A stretch of DNA of 64,000 nt, taken from the NCBI GenBank assembly GCA_015680685.1, contig MNCI01029288.1, forward strand, positions 85,796 to 149,795. Reading direction: 5' to 3'. The translations under genes and the position numbers were made by a program. The stretch comes from Gnetum montanum (taxonomy: Eukaryota; Streptophyta; Gnetopsida; Gnetales; Gnetaceae). Numbering within the stretch: position 1 is the stretch's first letter; each line of letters starts with the position of its first letter. Positions 10,079 to 21,418 of this stretch are shown here, one piece after another. The notes beneath the pieces were generated by a model. The model was not told the DNA's origin, did no database searches, and saw nothing but the letters and a program-made list of their open reading frames with translations.

Positions 10079-12078
10079 CAACTGAATGAAAACTTGTCCT
10101 CGAGTTTCTTACAAAATATTGAAAAGGTATGGGATTATTGACTAATTGACAACTAACGGATAACAGACTCAACATGCCCAATGGAGGGATCAATAAGCAT
10201 ATTACAACATTATGGTGGACACTCATACATAAATGATATCCAAGCCTTTATTTGGCAGCTTGTAGAGAAAGAGAGAGAAAGAAAATGAAGTGTGTTGCCA
10301 CCAATGCTAAGATTGTACCTTCCGTTATTTATCCATAGCCATGCCACCAGACATGCCCCTTTTGTAAATGCTCTAGTTCTGGTCCATCCTAAGTGCTTCC
10401 TCCAAGCCTAGTCCATTATTTTTATGATCGTCATCTGCACACACAACACAGTTACAAATGAGCAAGGATAGATAAACCATAATGCAGTTGATACCTTGCC
10501 TTAAGATGAAGCGCATTGGCTGAGTTGTGGTAATGGCAAAAACTAGTTCGGAGATTTATGATAGGTGACTACTCAAGGTGTAGGGGTTAGGAAAATAGTA
10601 AAATGGCGAAAATTAAAAAATTTGTGCTAGGGCCACCACGACTAAGAGCGAACCTTCGGTAGTTATAAGATGGAAAAATATGAGAAATAAGAAATATGGA
10701 AAAAAAATAACAATGACAACACTAATAAAATGGATGTCATGGATGGGGATGAAAGAAGAAATGATTGATTGGAAAAAATGTTTAAGGAAAAGAAGTTAAC
10801 AATTGCACCAAAAAGGAATGCTAGTGGGTCCTCCCCAAAGCAAGGTCATGCCTTTTATGCCTTAACAAACCCAAAAACCAAAGAGCTTATAGGCTTTAGG
10901 AATGTCATTTGGAAGCAAGAGTTAAAAACTTACCAACAAGAATTCACCAAAGAAAAACAATGCATCAACCCAGAAATAGACTAATGATAAAACCAGCAAT
11001 GAGGTGGAAAATGGGGAGAAAGATGGAGAAAAGAGAATGGAATGGAATCCCAAGAACAAGGTTGTGTAAAGTCCCTTGTGTATTTCATGGTTAATGTGAC
11101 TGAGTATAAATCATCCCAAATCTAGAATCAAACAAACCACATCTAGTGACCTCACATCAACACAGTTGACAAATCCATCCACCTGAAGCAACAAGAATGC
11201 TTCCACAAAGAGTCATCACCATTCCTAGGAGAGCGAGATGGAGAAGTAGGAAGCAAGAAAGGGCCTTAGTTAGAGGGAGCCTTTAGGCATGGGTAACATA
11301 TCTTTCTAGTTCCATAACCAGTGCTTGTAGCCCTTTTATTTGTGTTAAGTGGTGTGCCTTGAATTCCCATGTTGTTATTTTTTTCTAAATGGGAACCACA
11401 CCATGCAAAGACCCATGCATTTTTTTTTGCATTTATTTTGTCTAAGGGGTGTGCTTTGAATTCTCACTTTTTTCCTTTTTTTTTGTGTGAGAACCACACC
11501 ATGTAAAGAATTATTATTTTTATTACCTCAGCTTCTCGATAATGGAGCAATGTCAGAATGGTAAGAAAAACCTAAGAAGGAAACATTCAAGCACCCAAGA
11601 GAATGACTAGCACAAATGCATCAAATTCCCTTGAAGTCACACCCTTTTCAATCCTTGAGTCCTTTCTTAGTTTGAGAAATGTCCAATTACAAATTCATTT
11701 ATAGTTCTATTATTTAAAGAAAGGGACTATATAGTTCCAAGCCAAGAGAGACCATAGAAATTCATGGATGCATGGACGACGTGGACTCATTGCCTGTTAT
11801 ATCAAAAGAACCATACCTTAATATCAGCATCATAATTCAAAGGTAAAAACAAAACATTAGTAATCAATATGATATAATTAAATCCACCATCATGAGCACT
11901 TGTTGGATGACAGATAAAAGCAATCAAGAAAATAAGGAAATAGTAAAAATATGAATGATGATGTAAAACAAAAATAACAAAAGTTGAAAGAATGTGTAAA
12001 AAAAAAATATGTGAAACAAAAACGTGTAAAAAGAATGTGTTAAACAAAAATTCAAAAAGAACAAAGGGCCTTGATTAA
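10079..12078 (-). other. E1 region between pol and 3' LTR, noncoding
   Basis: About 2 kb with no recognised domain. Parts are shared with E2: GGGTAACATATCTTTCTAGT near 11290 matches E2 near 46342, and the TCACACCCTT segment near 11640 and the GGATGCATGGA segment near 11766 also have E2 counterparts around 46500-46650. E2 carries a long extra ORF between these shared blocks and its 3' LTR; E1 has only about 1.1 kb of unrelated-looking sequence there. Short plus-strand frames at 10769-11094 show no family features. Confidence 0.6.
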
Positions 12079-13092
12079 TCAGCAGAGGTGGCCATCTCCC
12101 CCATGACTAAGTTGAAAGGAGGAGATCCGAAATAATGAGCGAGGTCGTCCCTTCTCATAGGTGTTATGTGCACTGGCCATTCTAAGTTTATGGAAGGGTT
12201 TGGTTTGTTGGACATTAACTAGTAATCTCTTATCAGGGCTCTCAGGTTTGTATATGGTCATGGCCTTTGAATAAAAGGTTGTATGAATAATGTAAGGCCC
12301 TTCCCAAAGTGTTTGAAATTTTGTGCATTGTGGCACATGTGTGGGGTTTCAGTAGAGGACCTTATCTCCTGGTTGATACTTAACCTTTCAAATTTTCAAG
12401 TCATGACGTTGCTTGTTATATGCCTTGTGCAACTCATTTGATGACATGGTAGCTAATCAATTTTCATCTAGCATGTTTAAAGTTGCCAACCTTTGTTTTT
12501 GTGTTAGATCAAGGTCAAGGTGGAGGTCACAATCCATGGATAGTGTATGGAGCCCAGTTTGAATTGGAAGCTTTGGAAGTTTTTCTTACACTAACTCATA
12601 GGGAGAGTAGCCTATAGGGAGTTTCTAAGTGGAGTGGTATGCCCAAAGAGCATCATTCAGTTTAGTGCTCCAATCTCGCCTATACTTGCTAATTATCTTT
12701 GTCAATATTTTAGTGATCTCCCTATTAGTGACCTCAGCTTGTTCATTAGCTTGGGGATGATAAGGTGTAGTCAATTTATGTTTAACCCCTAAGCGTTTCA
12801 TTAACTTCCAAAAAGTTGCACCTGTGAAGTTTGTTCCATTATCCAAGATAAGTGCACGTGGCACACCAAACCTATTTACAATTTTTTGTTGCACAAATCA
12901 TGCAACTGTAGATGATGTGCAGTCTGTAATAGCAGTTGCTTCAGCCCATTTCATTAGATAGTCTACGGCGAAAATGATGTAATCTTTTCCATTGGACATT
13001 AGTGTAATGGGCCCCATAAAGTCTATTCCCCAAATGTCAAAGGGTTCTAAAGGTTGAATCCATTGTTGTGGACCCTCCATTCTAGCAGTCAT
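12079..13092 (-). pseudogene. E1 integrase (Ty3 type, DDE core)
   Basis: Two overlapping minus-strand frames give a nearly complete core. GIDFMGPI carries the first catalytic Asp, then come FAVDYLMKW.EA and LILDNGTNFTG with the second Asp. The block YHPQANEQAEVTNREI carries the catalytic Glu region. The Q-rich C-terminal part continues through WSTKLNDALWAYHST to YQPGDKVL, and ends in FQTLWEGPYII, the typical plant Ty3 integrase tail. The role would be joining element cDNA to chromosomal DNA in the nucleus. Stops and frameshifts near 12895, 12624 and 12340 break the frame. All three catalytic residues appear retained. Confidence 0.88.
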
Positions 13093-13969
13093 TCCCCCAT
13101 CACGTTGACAGTGCTCACAAGATTAGAAAAATTGATAGGCATCCTGAAATAATGTTGGCTAGTAATATCCTGCAATTAGAATCTTAATAGTTGTTCATCT
13201 CCCTACAAAATGACCCTCACAAGGGCCCTCATGAGCATCTTGGAGAACTCTTAGTTGGTCCACCTCGAGCACACACCATCGAACTAAGCCATCAGGACAC
13301 ACTTTGTAAAGTTGTATGTTGATCTCCATGAAGTACTTGGCTCTATGAAGAAACTATTTCTTCTTCCTAAAGTCCAGCTCCTGTGGTGTTTGTTGGGTAA
13401 GGAGATAGGTGAGAATGCTACTATACCAATTCTTCTCCATGGGTTGGTTATTCACTACACTGGCAAAGAGGGCTTCATCAGGAAAATGATTGGACATTAC
13501 ATATTCATCCTCTTTGTTGTCTTAGTGCAATCGAGATAAATGATCTGCAACCTACATTCTTGGTTCCCTTTTGATCGATCATCGTTAGATTGAACTCCTG
13601 TAGGATTACCAGCCATCATATAATATGAGGGCTAACCATTGTCTTGTTCACGAGGAATCAGATTGCACTATGATCCGTATGGATGAACACTTTGTAACCT
13701 AACACATAGTGCGTAAACTTATCCAGTGCAATTGCTACAACCATTAATTATTTTTCTATAGTTGTGTAGTTAAGTTGTGCACTGGTGATACTCCTACTTG
13801 CACAGTGGATGTAGTAAGGATGTTTTTGGTCATCTAACTGTGTAAGTACAGCTACTAAGGCATAATTGGATGCGTCAGTCATTATATGAAACGGTCTAGA
13901 CCAGTCAAGGGCTTGTAGAATGGGAGTTTCTACAAGATTTTGTTTCAGAGTTTGAAATGCTTGTTCACA
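13093..13969 (-). pseudogene. E1 RNase H and integrase zinc-binding region
   Basis: Minus-strand reading in shifting frames recovers the Ty3 RNase H signature: a DASNYALVAV-like start, HPYYIHCASRSI, QLNYTTIEK, then LDKFTHYVLGYKVFIHTDH and the NKTMVSP region. The remainder toward 13100 holds poorly preserved linker and HHCC-like remnants, with a Cys-rich piece near 13110. Stops are frequent. Assignment is by order between RT and integrase and by these motifs. The enzyme would degrade RNA in the RNA:DNA hybrid during reverse transcription. Confidence 0.75.
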
Positions 13970-15269
13970 TTACTTGGTCCATTGGAATGGTTTGTCCTTC
14001 TTCATTAGCTCTACCAATGGTTTGGCAATCTTGGAGAAGTTCTTAATGAATCTCCTATAGTAGCCAGTGTGTCCAAGGAATGAACAAATGTCTTTGATAG
14101 TTTCCGGTTGACGAGTGATTCCTTGGATGACCCTAACTTTATTTGAGTTTACCTCTATTCCTAAATGTGAAATCTTATGCCCAAGTACTACGCCTNAGTT
14201 TACCTCTATTCCTGAATGTGAAATCTTATGCCCAAGTACTACGCCTTCTTGGACCATCAAATGGCTTTTCTACCAGTTGAGCCTTAAGTTGGTTTCTACG
14301 CATCTTTTCGGCACTTGCTCTAATCGGTCCAAGGCTTGATTAAAGCTTGTTCCATAAGTGGATAAGTTGTCCATAAATACTTTCACTCTGTTTCCTATTT
14401 GCTGTTGGAATATGCTTAGAACTAGGGGTTGAAACGTGGCAAGAGCATTGCACAAGCCAAATGACATTTGTTTATATGCAAATGTTCCCCAAGGACTGGT
14501 GAACATTGTCTTGGCTTGATCTTCTAGGGCTATCCGTATTTGGTTGTATCCACTATAGCCATCCAGAAAACTATAATAGCGATGCCCCGCTATGGTGTCT
14601 AAGACTTTGTAAATGAATGGAAATAGAAAGTGGTCCTTAAATGTTGTCATGTTCAGTATCCTAAAATCTACACACATCCTCCATTTACCTCCCTTTTAGG
14701 CATGATCACCAGAGGGCTAACCCATTCGCTATCAACAATGGGATATATGAGCCCAGCCTTAAGAAGCTCTTGTATTTCTTCTTTTACTATTTGCTTCAAT
14801 TTTGGGTTTAATCACCTTTGCAGTTGTTTTTGAGGTTTCATGGAGGGGTCAGTGTAAATCCTATGTTGGCATATCCTGGATCTATTCTAGTTAACTCGGG
14901 GTATGATCAGGAAAAGGCTTTTAACCACTTTTTTATCACTTTTAGCAGTCTTTCTTTTTGTTTGGGAACAAGTCTTGCATTGATGATCCCTAGTTTTCCA
15001 TTTTTGAGGCTCATATACTCTAGACTAGTGGGTAATGGTTTCAAATCTAGGGGCTCTTGTTTAAATCTCTCAGGAATTTTCAACTTCCCCCAGTTGATGT
15101 TTTCAAGGTTAAGGCTTGGAAGTTGGCAACGAACTTGCTCTAGTACATCTATGCTTTCAATGTAAGCACTATTTATCCCCTCAGTTAGTTCCATGCATGT
15201 TAGTGATTTTCTCTCTTGATCAACCATCAACCACTGGGTGTCTTCTTGTCGTGTGGCTGCTATATACAA
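13970..15269 (-). pseudogene. E1 reverse transcriptase, Athila-like, catalytic Asp changed
   Basis: The minus strand from 15269 holds the protease-RT linker (YIAATRQEDTQW, then ENINWGKLKIPERF). The RT core follows at 14677-14270: MCVDFRILNMTTFKDHF, YYSFLDGYSGYNQIRIA with the first catalytic Asp, SPWGTFAYKQMSFGLCNALA and KVFMDNLSTYG. The last is normally FMDD, so one catalytic Asp is Asn here. The thumb region GVVLGHKISHSGIEVN and ICSFLGHTGYYRRFIKNFSK lie at 14260-13970. An N at 14196 with a duplicated 50-bp block interrupts the thumb. Stops lie between about 14900 and 14680. The copy is inactive. Confidence 0.9.
14146..14246. other. Assembly join: single N flanked by near-identical 50-bp copies
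   Basis: 14146-14195 and 14197-14246 are the same 50 bases with one A/G difference, separated by the N at 14196. As at 2168, this is the signature of overlapping contig ends left unmerged. It repeats part of the E1 RT thumb (the GHKIS..GIEVN stretch), so the apparent in-frame repetition of the protein is artificial. Confidence 0.85.
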
Positions 15270-15290
15270 GCACTTTTGTATATTAATGTC

Positions 15291-15760
15291 TTATGCACAC
15301 CAATTGCATGCAGGCAATGCTAAACTTTGCATAACCCATGATCTCTGCATGCAATTGCACCCTGTGTCACTGTAGATGATGCATTGAACTTTCTTCTTCT
15401 CGATGTTTCCAAAAGTTTTCTTCTTGGATATTTCCAGGGAAAGATTGTGAATTCCTAGGCATGCATCTATAGTACTTAGCCATGCTCTTCCCACTATTAT
15501 TGGGAAGTCCCCTTTACCGTTGTTCACTTGTATTACTAGGAAATCAGCTGGATACGACCATCCACACACAGTGGTAATGATGTCCTGCACTAATCCCAAG
15601 GGGACAGTGATGGACTGGTCGACTAGCTCTAGTTAAATATTACTCTTCCTTAATGGAGGCAAGTTTTAGGCTTTGTACATCTCTTGTTATATTAAGTTGA
15701 CTTCGAAACCTAAGTCTAGAAGAGCTTTACATGGTTCATACCCAGCGGCTTAGAGATAGA
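15291..15760 (-). pseudogene. E1 retroviral-type aspartic protease
   Basis: The minus strand gives KALLDLGFEVNLI, where DLG replaces the usual DTG/DSG active-site triad. Athila-like proteases normally have DLGAS, so DLG is expected and the following Ala is Glu-substituted. Then come LELVDQSITVPLGLVQDI, YPADFLVIQV, and FPIIVGRAWLSTIDACLGI, the GR.WL...A flap-like motif of plant Ty3 proteases. It lies between gag and RT as expected. Stops near 15600-15700 break the frame. Its job would be cutting the Gag-Pol polyprotein. Confidence 0.82.
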
Positions 15761-16448
15761 TTAGAGGGCTTCCAGGATTGGAGAATTTCCTGGGAAGGTG
15801 GTCCACCTTAATCTAGTCAGTAACAACATGTGTTAACATCACTGTATGCGTTGAGCTCAGTGTTTGGTTTGAAGGAAGTCCTAAAGCCTTAATTGATGGG
15901 GAGGCATTCAGAGGTTCAACTGCTTATGGTTGTGAGAGCTTGGTTGGACTATTGGTTCTGAAGAAAGGTCTTCTCTTCATACGGTTGTTATAAATAGTAG
16001 TGGGTTGAAGATTCATAACACTCGTAGCATTGCGTTGCTGTGGTTGAGTGGGGAGTTCCCCTTGCATCGTTGAAGTAGGTGGTAATGAAGCTATCGGTAT
16101 GTGAGTTGCGGATGGATTTGGAGGATGGTATTTCTATGGGTTATCTCCCCTATGAGAAGGAGTCCTATAATAATCCTGATTTTGATAGTGATGTTGTGGT
16201 GTCACATGACCAATAGAGTCACGTAGAGAGATTGGATGCTACACGTAGTAGCCATATGGATCTAGTTGCTAGTAGGGGTATTATTGCCTTGGTGGTGGCA
16301 TCCCCCATGACTATGGGTATTTTCACTATTGATGTTGCTCAACAGGTTGTGGTGGAGTTCCACTTGGATAATATGTTGAAGGTTGGTGGAACTACCTTGG
16401 GTTACCTTGGGGATACAGTAACCATCAGGGTGCTTGCCATTTGTTAAG
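15761..16448 (-). other. E1 gag-protease linker
   Basis: Minus-strand frames in this interval are rich in Pro, Gln, Tyr, His and Gly, and many stops interrupt them. The GGGATGCCACCACCAAGG string near 16300 is shared with E3 near 36688 on its own coding strand. This supports a common linker between the gag zinc motif and protease. No catalytic feature lies here. Confidence 0.5.
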
Positions 16449-18402
16449 TCATGGGTTGACTACATACACCCCAGACTCTTGTAAATGTGAGATCACTGGG
16501 TAACATCCCTTAGGATGGTTATATTGGCATATCTCACATCCACTATCACTATCCATTTCTAAATCCACAACCTCTTTGGTGATGGCCATTTTTCCCTTAC
16601 CTTTGTTACGTGCATTGTCCACTTCTCTCTTCTTCTTTTTGTTATAGTCACTACCTTGCTCCCTAGACTTCTCTACAACTTTAAGAATAGTTTTAAATAT
16701 ACTATCTAGGGAGTCCCACATTTGGTCTACCTTTGCCGACACTTCTCTTGTTAATTTTTGGAGCGGCAAAGTTTTCCTATTCATCATCTCTTCGAGTGGT
16801 GAGTCTTCCTCATCTTCATAGAATCTTACTCCCCTTTTTCGGAGGGAAGGATCTCGGTTGTATTCTTCCACACTTTCTCTCTTACATAGCTCCCCTTCTT
16901 CCTTGGCTACTTGCTCTAGCAATCTATGAACCTGATGAGACCTAAGCTATGATAATCTCCCTTGGGCATACGTTCCAAGGGTTCTTCTTGTTTTGTGCCT
17001 AAGTCAATCCACGAGATGGCGCAATTGATCCCGCTACCCATGGCTAGGAAAACGATGTAACAATGTGTAATAGCAGCCCATGGCAGCATTCAAGGGTTCA
17101 TGATTTACTTGCTTCCATCCTTGGATTTTTTTTTTGTAGGTTAGACACTTAGGAGTACATTTGATACTTATCATTAAATAGTTCTAACATTATACTCCAC
17201 CTTTGAATGGATTCCGGTTCTAAGGACTAGTACCAGCTTTCTACTTCTTTCACTAGTGTCCTTGGGAACAACTTCAATTTTTGCCATTCGTTCTCAATGT
17301 TCTGCAAGGCACACATGTCGTGGAATGCTTGTAAGTGATTTTGAGGATCAGCATTATATCCACCTTCAAATCATGGGATATTGTTCATGTCTAACCTCTT
17401 AATCTTATTGTCCTATTGGTGCCTTGTTGGAACTCTTCCGGCCTCCATGATATCTAACATGCTTCTGGTTGCGAGTAGGGGTTCTTCATGGTCATCTCTT
17501 TCATAGCGTCTGTGATGTCTACGTGGTTCCCTACTATCCCTTCTTCTATGCCATGATTCGCTAGAGTGCCCTCATCCTCGTTCTCGACTATCTCATTGAT
17601 GTTTTTCACTCTATCTTCCTTTATCCTCACGGTTAGTTTTCTTATGATTGCGTCCTGACACCAAAGGAGAGGATGAATGTGATGATGAAGGTGAAGAAGA
17701 AGGAGAACCATCATCATGATGGTATTTTCAACCTTCTCTTCAATGGTCTTGGCCTTGATCGTGATTACTATCAGAACATCCAGCCTTATCGTGTGTTTAT
17801 GTTCCCTCGTTAAACACTTCGTGTTCGTGGGGATCAAAACTAGGGTTTTGAACTATGAAGTGGAGGTTCTGATACACCACCTCCTGACCATCGTTAGGAG
17901 GGGGAACATCATTTTTTGGGGAACCTTTTTAAACTGGTTCGCCATCCCCAATTTTGTTTAAAATGTGTGGGGCATTATGGGGCCATTTACCCTTCAAGGA
18001 TGTGTGGTAACTCTCCTGTCACAAGTTCCATTGACGTTGTGCTTCTATGGGATGATAGTCCCTTGTGTTATGATCATATGCAACTTATTCTGCATATAAA
18101 AGAGGCATGCCTATTGATGTGAGAGCACGAAGGAGCATGTTGGGGATTGATCGGTCTGGAGGCAACACTATGTTACCCTCCAAGTCTCTCTAATGTAGTT
18201 GTTTATATTGGTGGAGGATAAAGGTGAAATCGGGTACATACTCATTGTGATGAGTATATACTACCCGAAATTCTTGAGGAACTGGTGGATCTTGGTTACA
18301 TGTATGATGTCGCCGACTGTTTATTGTGTTAGTCCTAGGTGGTGAAGTACTGTTGTGTGAAGAAGATGACATTTTCATCTTATTCGGTGTACGATTTACC
18401 AT
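16449..18402 (-). pseudogene. E1 gag
   Basis: Minus strand. The N-terminal region (18402-18190) is Ser/Thr/Asn-rich, followed by an Asp/His/Arg-rich low-complexity block at 17837-17454. The capsid core lies in broken frames at about 17420-17150: FHDMCALQNIENEW, then a SWY..LEPESIQ.W stretch matching Retrotrans_gag. The C-terminal 157 codons (16922-16449) are intact: a charged stretch, then CEICQYNHPKGCYPVISHL with a Cys/His motif, ending after SGVYVVNP. The Cys/His spacing is C-X2-C-X3-H-X3-C, not the usual C-X2-C-X4-H-X4-C. The same ending is found in E2 and E3. Confidence 0.85.
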
Positions 18403-18499
18403 TGTCTTATCTCTTCTTTGATCTTCCCTAAGGATTCGTTCTAATGTCTCAATGATATGGATGATTTCCTATGTTCTACGTAGTGCACAAACAACTAAG

Positions 18500-18517
18500 T
18501 CCCTGGCAATGATGCCA
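18500..18517 (-). other. E1 primer binding site, tRNA-Asp-like
   Basis: Minus strand reads TGGCATCATTGCCAGGGA, one base after the 5' LTR end. It aligns with TGGCGCCGTTGCCGGGGA, the tRNA-Asp complement typical of Athila elements, with four transitions. Two of these (positions 5 and 6) are also seen in E2 and E3. Confidence 0.8.
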
Positions 18518-18518
18518 A

Positions 18519-19597
18519 TTATGAGCGGTGAGGTACCCCCTACGCTCAACCATACGAATACAAGAATTTCACACATGATCTAGTCAAATTCCAAGGACTA
18601 AGTGCCTATGCACCTTTGTGGAACAAGGATAGGTTGGTTGATCATTGTCTTCCCAAACTTACTTGTATGTCATGATTGTATGGTTAAGTAAGCTTGAGGC
18701 ATATGATTTTTATAGCTTTTATGTTTTTATGTCCTATGCTAATAGGGAAAGAGAGATATAACTAAGTAACTAATTTAACTTAACTATTGATTAACAAGGC
18801 TTTAAACTAATCCTAACACCAGTATTCGTTCTCACTTATCATACACATCTTGAACCAGCACAACACTACTGGGATTACCAAATGCTAATCGTTACTGAGT
18901 TACGAAGTGTTACACGCATGCTCGAAGTGATTGTACTATGTGTGCTAATAACAAAAATGTAAAGTGCATAAAATAAAATAAAATAAATGTAGAAGAAAAT
19001 AAAATAAAGGAAATGAGTAAGAAAAAAATCTCAAGTGCTGCAAGGATGAATCCAAGAGCTTGTCTTTATTACTGTACACAAGGTGGGCTCAGGTACACAA
19101 TGCTCGAATAAAGATCTGTCCACACTTAAACCTTTTGTTGTAGGTACTTAGCTAGAGTTTTACTACTTGAATCCTAAAAGACTTCCTTCTCTAAATTCTT
19201 CTTCTTTTCTTCTTCTTCTTCTTGACTTCCCCCTATTGTGTGTCTGGGCACTGTATTTATAGGCTTGGGAGCAACTACTCTAATAATTACAAAAACTGCC
19301 AATCCAATTTTAGAGAAACTACCCCTCTAATTTTAGAGAGAAACTGCCACTCTAATTTTAGAGAAACTGCCCCTCTAATAATAACTACCCTAATAATTAG
19401 AGTAACTACTCTAACACTAACCACTCTAATAATTAGAGTAATCGCCCTAATAATAACCACTCTAATTATTAGAGTAACCACTCTAATAATTACCACTCTA
19501 ATTATTAGAGTAATTTCCCTAATAATAACCACTCTAATTATTAGACTAACTACTCTAATAATTACCACTCTAATTATTAGAGGAACCACTCTCATCA
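18519..19597 (-). repeat. E1 5' LTR
   Basis: Direct repeat of 9043-10070, same orientation. The plus-strand start reads TTATGAGC against TGATGAGC in the other copy. A TATA box lies at 19254-19261. It has three copies of the CTCTAATTTTAGAG-type unit near 19300-19375 against one in the 3' LTR, which explains most of the 51-bp length difference. Confidence 0.92.
19371..19590. repeat. U3 minisatellite of palindromic 36-bp units (E1 5' LTR)
   Basis: Six units matching those at 9844-10064, each with ACTCTAATTATTAGAGT or a close variant. Unit order is preserved between the LTRs, so the array already existed in the master copy. Single-base changes have since broken some palindromes. Confidence 0.88.
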
Positions 19598-19602
19598 TAC
19601 AG
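19598..19602. repeat. E1 target-site duplication, right copy (TACAG)
   Basis: Directly outside the right E1 LTR. It matches TATGG at 9038-9042 at three of five positions, the other two being transitions. Confidence 0.6.
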
Positions 19603-20109
19603 TAACTTAACTTTATGACTAAGCTCAATGTTCATTCTAGGTCTTACCATATGTGTATTTTCTCTAATGATTATATGCACAAACCATATGAGAAAATAGC
19701 ACAACTAAATAAGAGTTTTATTAAGATTGTAAGTTGTATGTATAACAAATTAGATTATGGAACCAAGTCCCATTTGAACTACATGATCCTTAAAAGACTT
19801 TGATGACATTCCTTTTATTAAAGGATTATCAATCATTAATTCAATACTTATACGTGCAATGACCACTTTATTTTCCTTAATGCATTCCCTTATGATTAAG
19901 TACTTGATGTGGATGTGTTTGTTTCAACTACCACTCTTATTATTCTTAGCCATAAAGACAACAGCTGAATTATCACAAAACACTCTTAATGGCCTAGATA
20001 TAGAATCCACAATTCTAAGCCCTAATATGAAACTCTTTAGCCATTCACCATGTGAAGTAGCCTCAAAACAAGAAATGAACTTTTCCTCCATGGTGGAAGT
20101 AGCAACCAA
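19603..20109 (-). pseudogene. Copia RNase H and C-terminal tail
   Basis: Minus-strand frame 20109-19924 reads SSTMEEKFISCFEA-like sequence (here ATSTMEEKFISCFEAT), then WLKSFILGL, LRVFCDNSAVVFMAKN, the conserved Copia RNase H core with the catalytic Glu and Asp positions. The tail toward 19603 continues as HIDIKYLI and a DNPLTKGMSSKSFKDHV-like stretch, the usual end of Copia polyproteins. E1 is inserted a short distance downstream, just after this tail. Stops are present. Confidence 0.88.
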
Positions 20110-21418
20110 AGTTTGCTCTCCACTCCTCTAGGATATAGCTCCTCTAGCTAGCATAAAAACATAACTAGATGGTGATTTCCATGAATCAACATAGCCAACA
20201 AAGTCTAAGTTAGAGTAGCGAGTTACCTCTAAGGAGTCAGTTCATTTATACCTTGAAGGTAGTCTTTTCTACCTTTAAGGTACCTCATTACTTTCTTTGT
20301 AGCCCTCTAGTGGTCAATACCTGCATTACTTTGATATCTACCCAACATTCCCACAACAAATGCAATGTCAAGTCTTGTGCAAACCTAAGCATACATAAGG
20401 CTTCCAACAACTAAAGCATATAGAATGTTTCTCATTTGACTTCTCTCTAAATCATTCCTAGGGCACTGGTTCAAATTGAACATGTCACCCTTCACAATGG
20501 GTGCTATACTTGATGAAAAATCTTTCATCTGAAACCTCTCTAAAACTTTATTGATATAGGTTTCCTACGATAGTCCCAAAATACATCTAGATCTATTCCT
20601 ATCGATCTATATGCCAATGACATAAGATGCCTCACCCATACCCTTCATGTTCAAATTCTTAGAGAGAAAATGTCTCACCTAGTATATAAATCCACTATTA
20701 TTGGTTGAAAGAAGGATATCATCCACATATAGAACAAGGAAATAGATTTTTCTTCCACTGACCTTTTGGTATATACAGTGATCCATGATGTTTTCTTCAA
20801 AATCAAATGAACTGATTATATCATATAATTTTAAGTACCATTGATAGGAGGCCTATTTCAATCCATATATGGATTTATTGAACTTGCATACCAATTGCTC
20901 ACCATCACTAGAGAAAAATCTTTCAAGTTGTTTCATATAAACCTCTTCCTCTAGATCAAAATGGGCAACTAATGCCATGATAACACAAAGGGAATCTTTC
21001 TTAGATATAGGAGAAAAGGTCTCCTTGTAATCTATTCCCTCTTTCTGAGTGAACCCTTTTGCAACAAGTCTAACCTTATATCTTTCAATGTTGTCCAATG
21101 AGTCTTTCTTAGTCTTGAAGACCCATTTGCATCCAATGGCTTTTACACCATCAAGCAACTTGACAAGATCTTAGACTTCATTAGATGACATAGAGTTCAT
21201 TTCATCTTTCATGGCATCATACCACAAGTTAGATTCCTTACAACTCATGGCTTGTGAAAACATTTCGAGATCATTTTAGCTCCTATGTTGTAGTCAAACT
21301 CTTGTAGATACATCATATATTCACTAGGAATCATTGATTGCCTTACTCTAGTAGATCTTCTTAATGTTGGTTCATCATTCTCTTGAGGATCATGATGTTC
21401 AACAGGTTGTTCAATAGG
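20110..21418 (-). pseudogene. Copia reverse transcriptase with in-frame loss of a catalytic Asp
   Basis: The minus strand 21158-20853 reads GCKWVFKTKKDSLDNIERYK, then VRLVAKGFTQKEGIDYKETF and SIYGLK, the Copia RT N-terminal half. Normally ALVAHFDLE is followed by the Q.DVKTAFLNG block that holds the first catalytic Asp. Here HFDL runs directly into EEEVYMKQ at about 20949-20957, so around 18 residues are missing without a frame change. The second motif, LYVDDILLS, is intact at 20718-20729. Further frameshifts follow toward 20110. This copy could not polymerise DNA. Confidence 0.88.

Larger units (their letters stand above)
9043..19597 (-). mobile_element. E1: Athila-like Ty3 LTR retrotransposon nested in Copia
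   Basis: A minus-strand element of 10.55 kb with LTRs 18519-19597 (5') and 9043-10070 (3'), a tRNA-Asp-like primer site (18500-18517) and a polypurine tract (10071-10078). The gag, protease, RT, RNase H, integrase order and RT motifs such as LDGYSGYNQI and GLCNA.ATFQ fit the Athila branch of Ty3. LTRs differ by about 9 percent by eye over their first 160 bp. About 2 kb between integrase and the 3' LTR has no recognisable coding. The element sits inside the Copia element, so the Copia insertion is older. Stops and frameshifts in all domains show it is defective; an assembly duplication at 14146-14246 adds an artificial break in RT. Confidence 0.93.

Noticed and set aside
9743-10141. Open frames of 132 and 87 codons on opposite strands, rich in LIITTLIIRV
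   Set aside because: They arise from the stop-poor palindromic U3 minisatellite of the E1 LTR; the same happens at 19222-19628.
14818-15165. Plus-strand 115-codon frame, and others at 13312-13539, 14115-14339 and 16232-16447
   Set aside because: These are antisense shadows of E1 pol and gag; minus-strand translations give the recognised domains.
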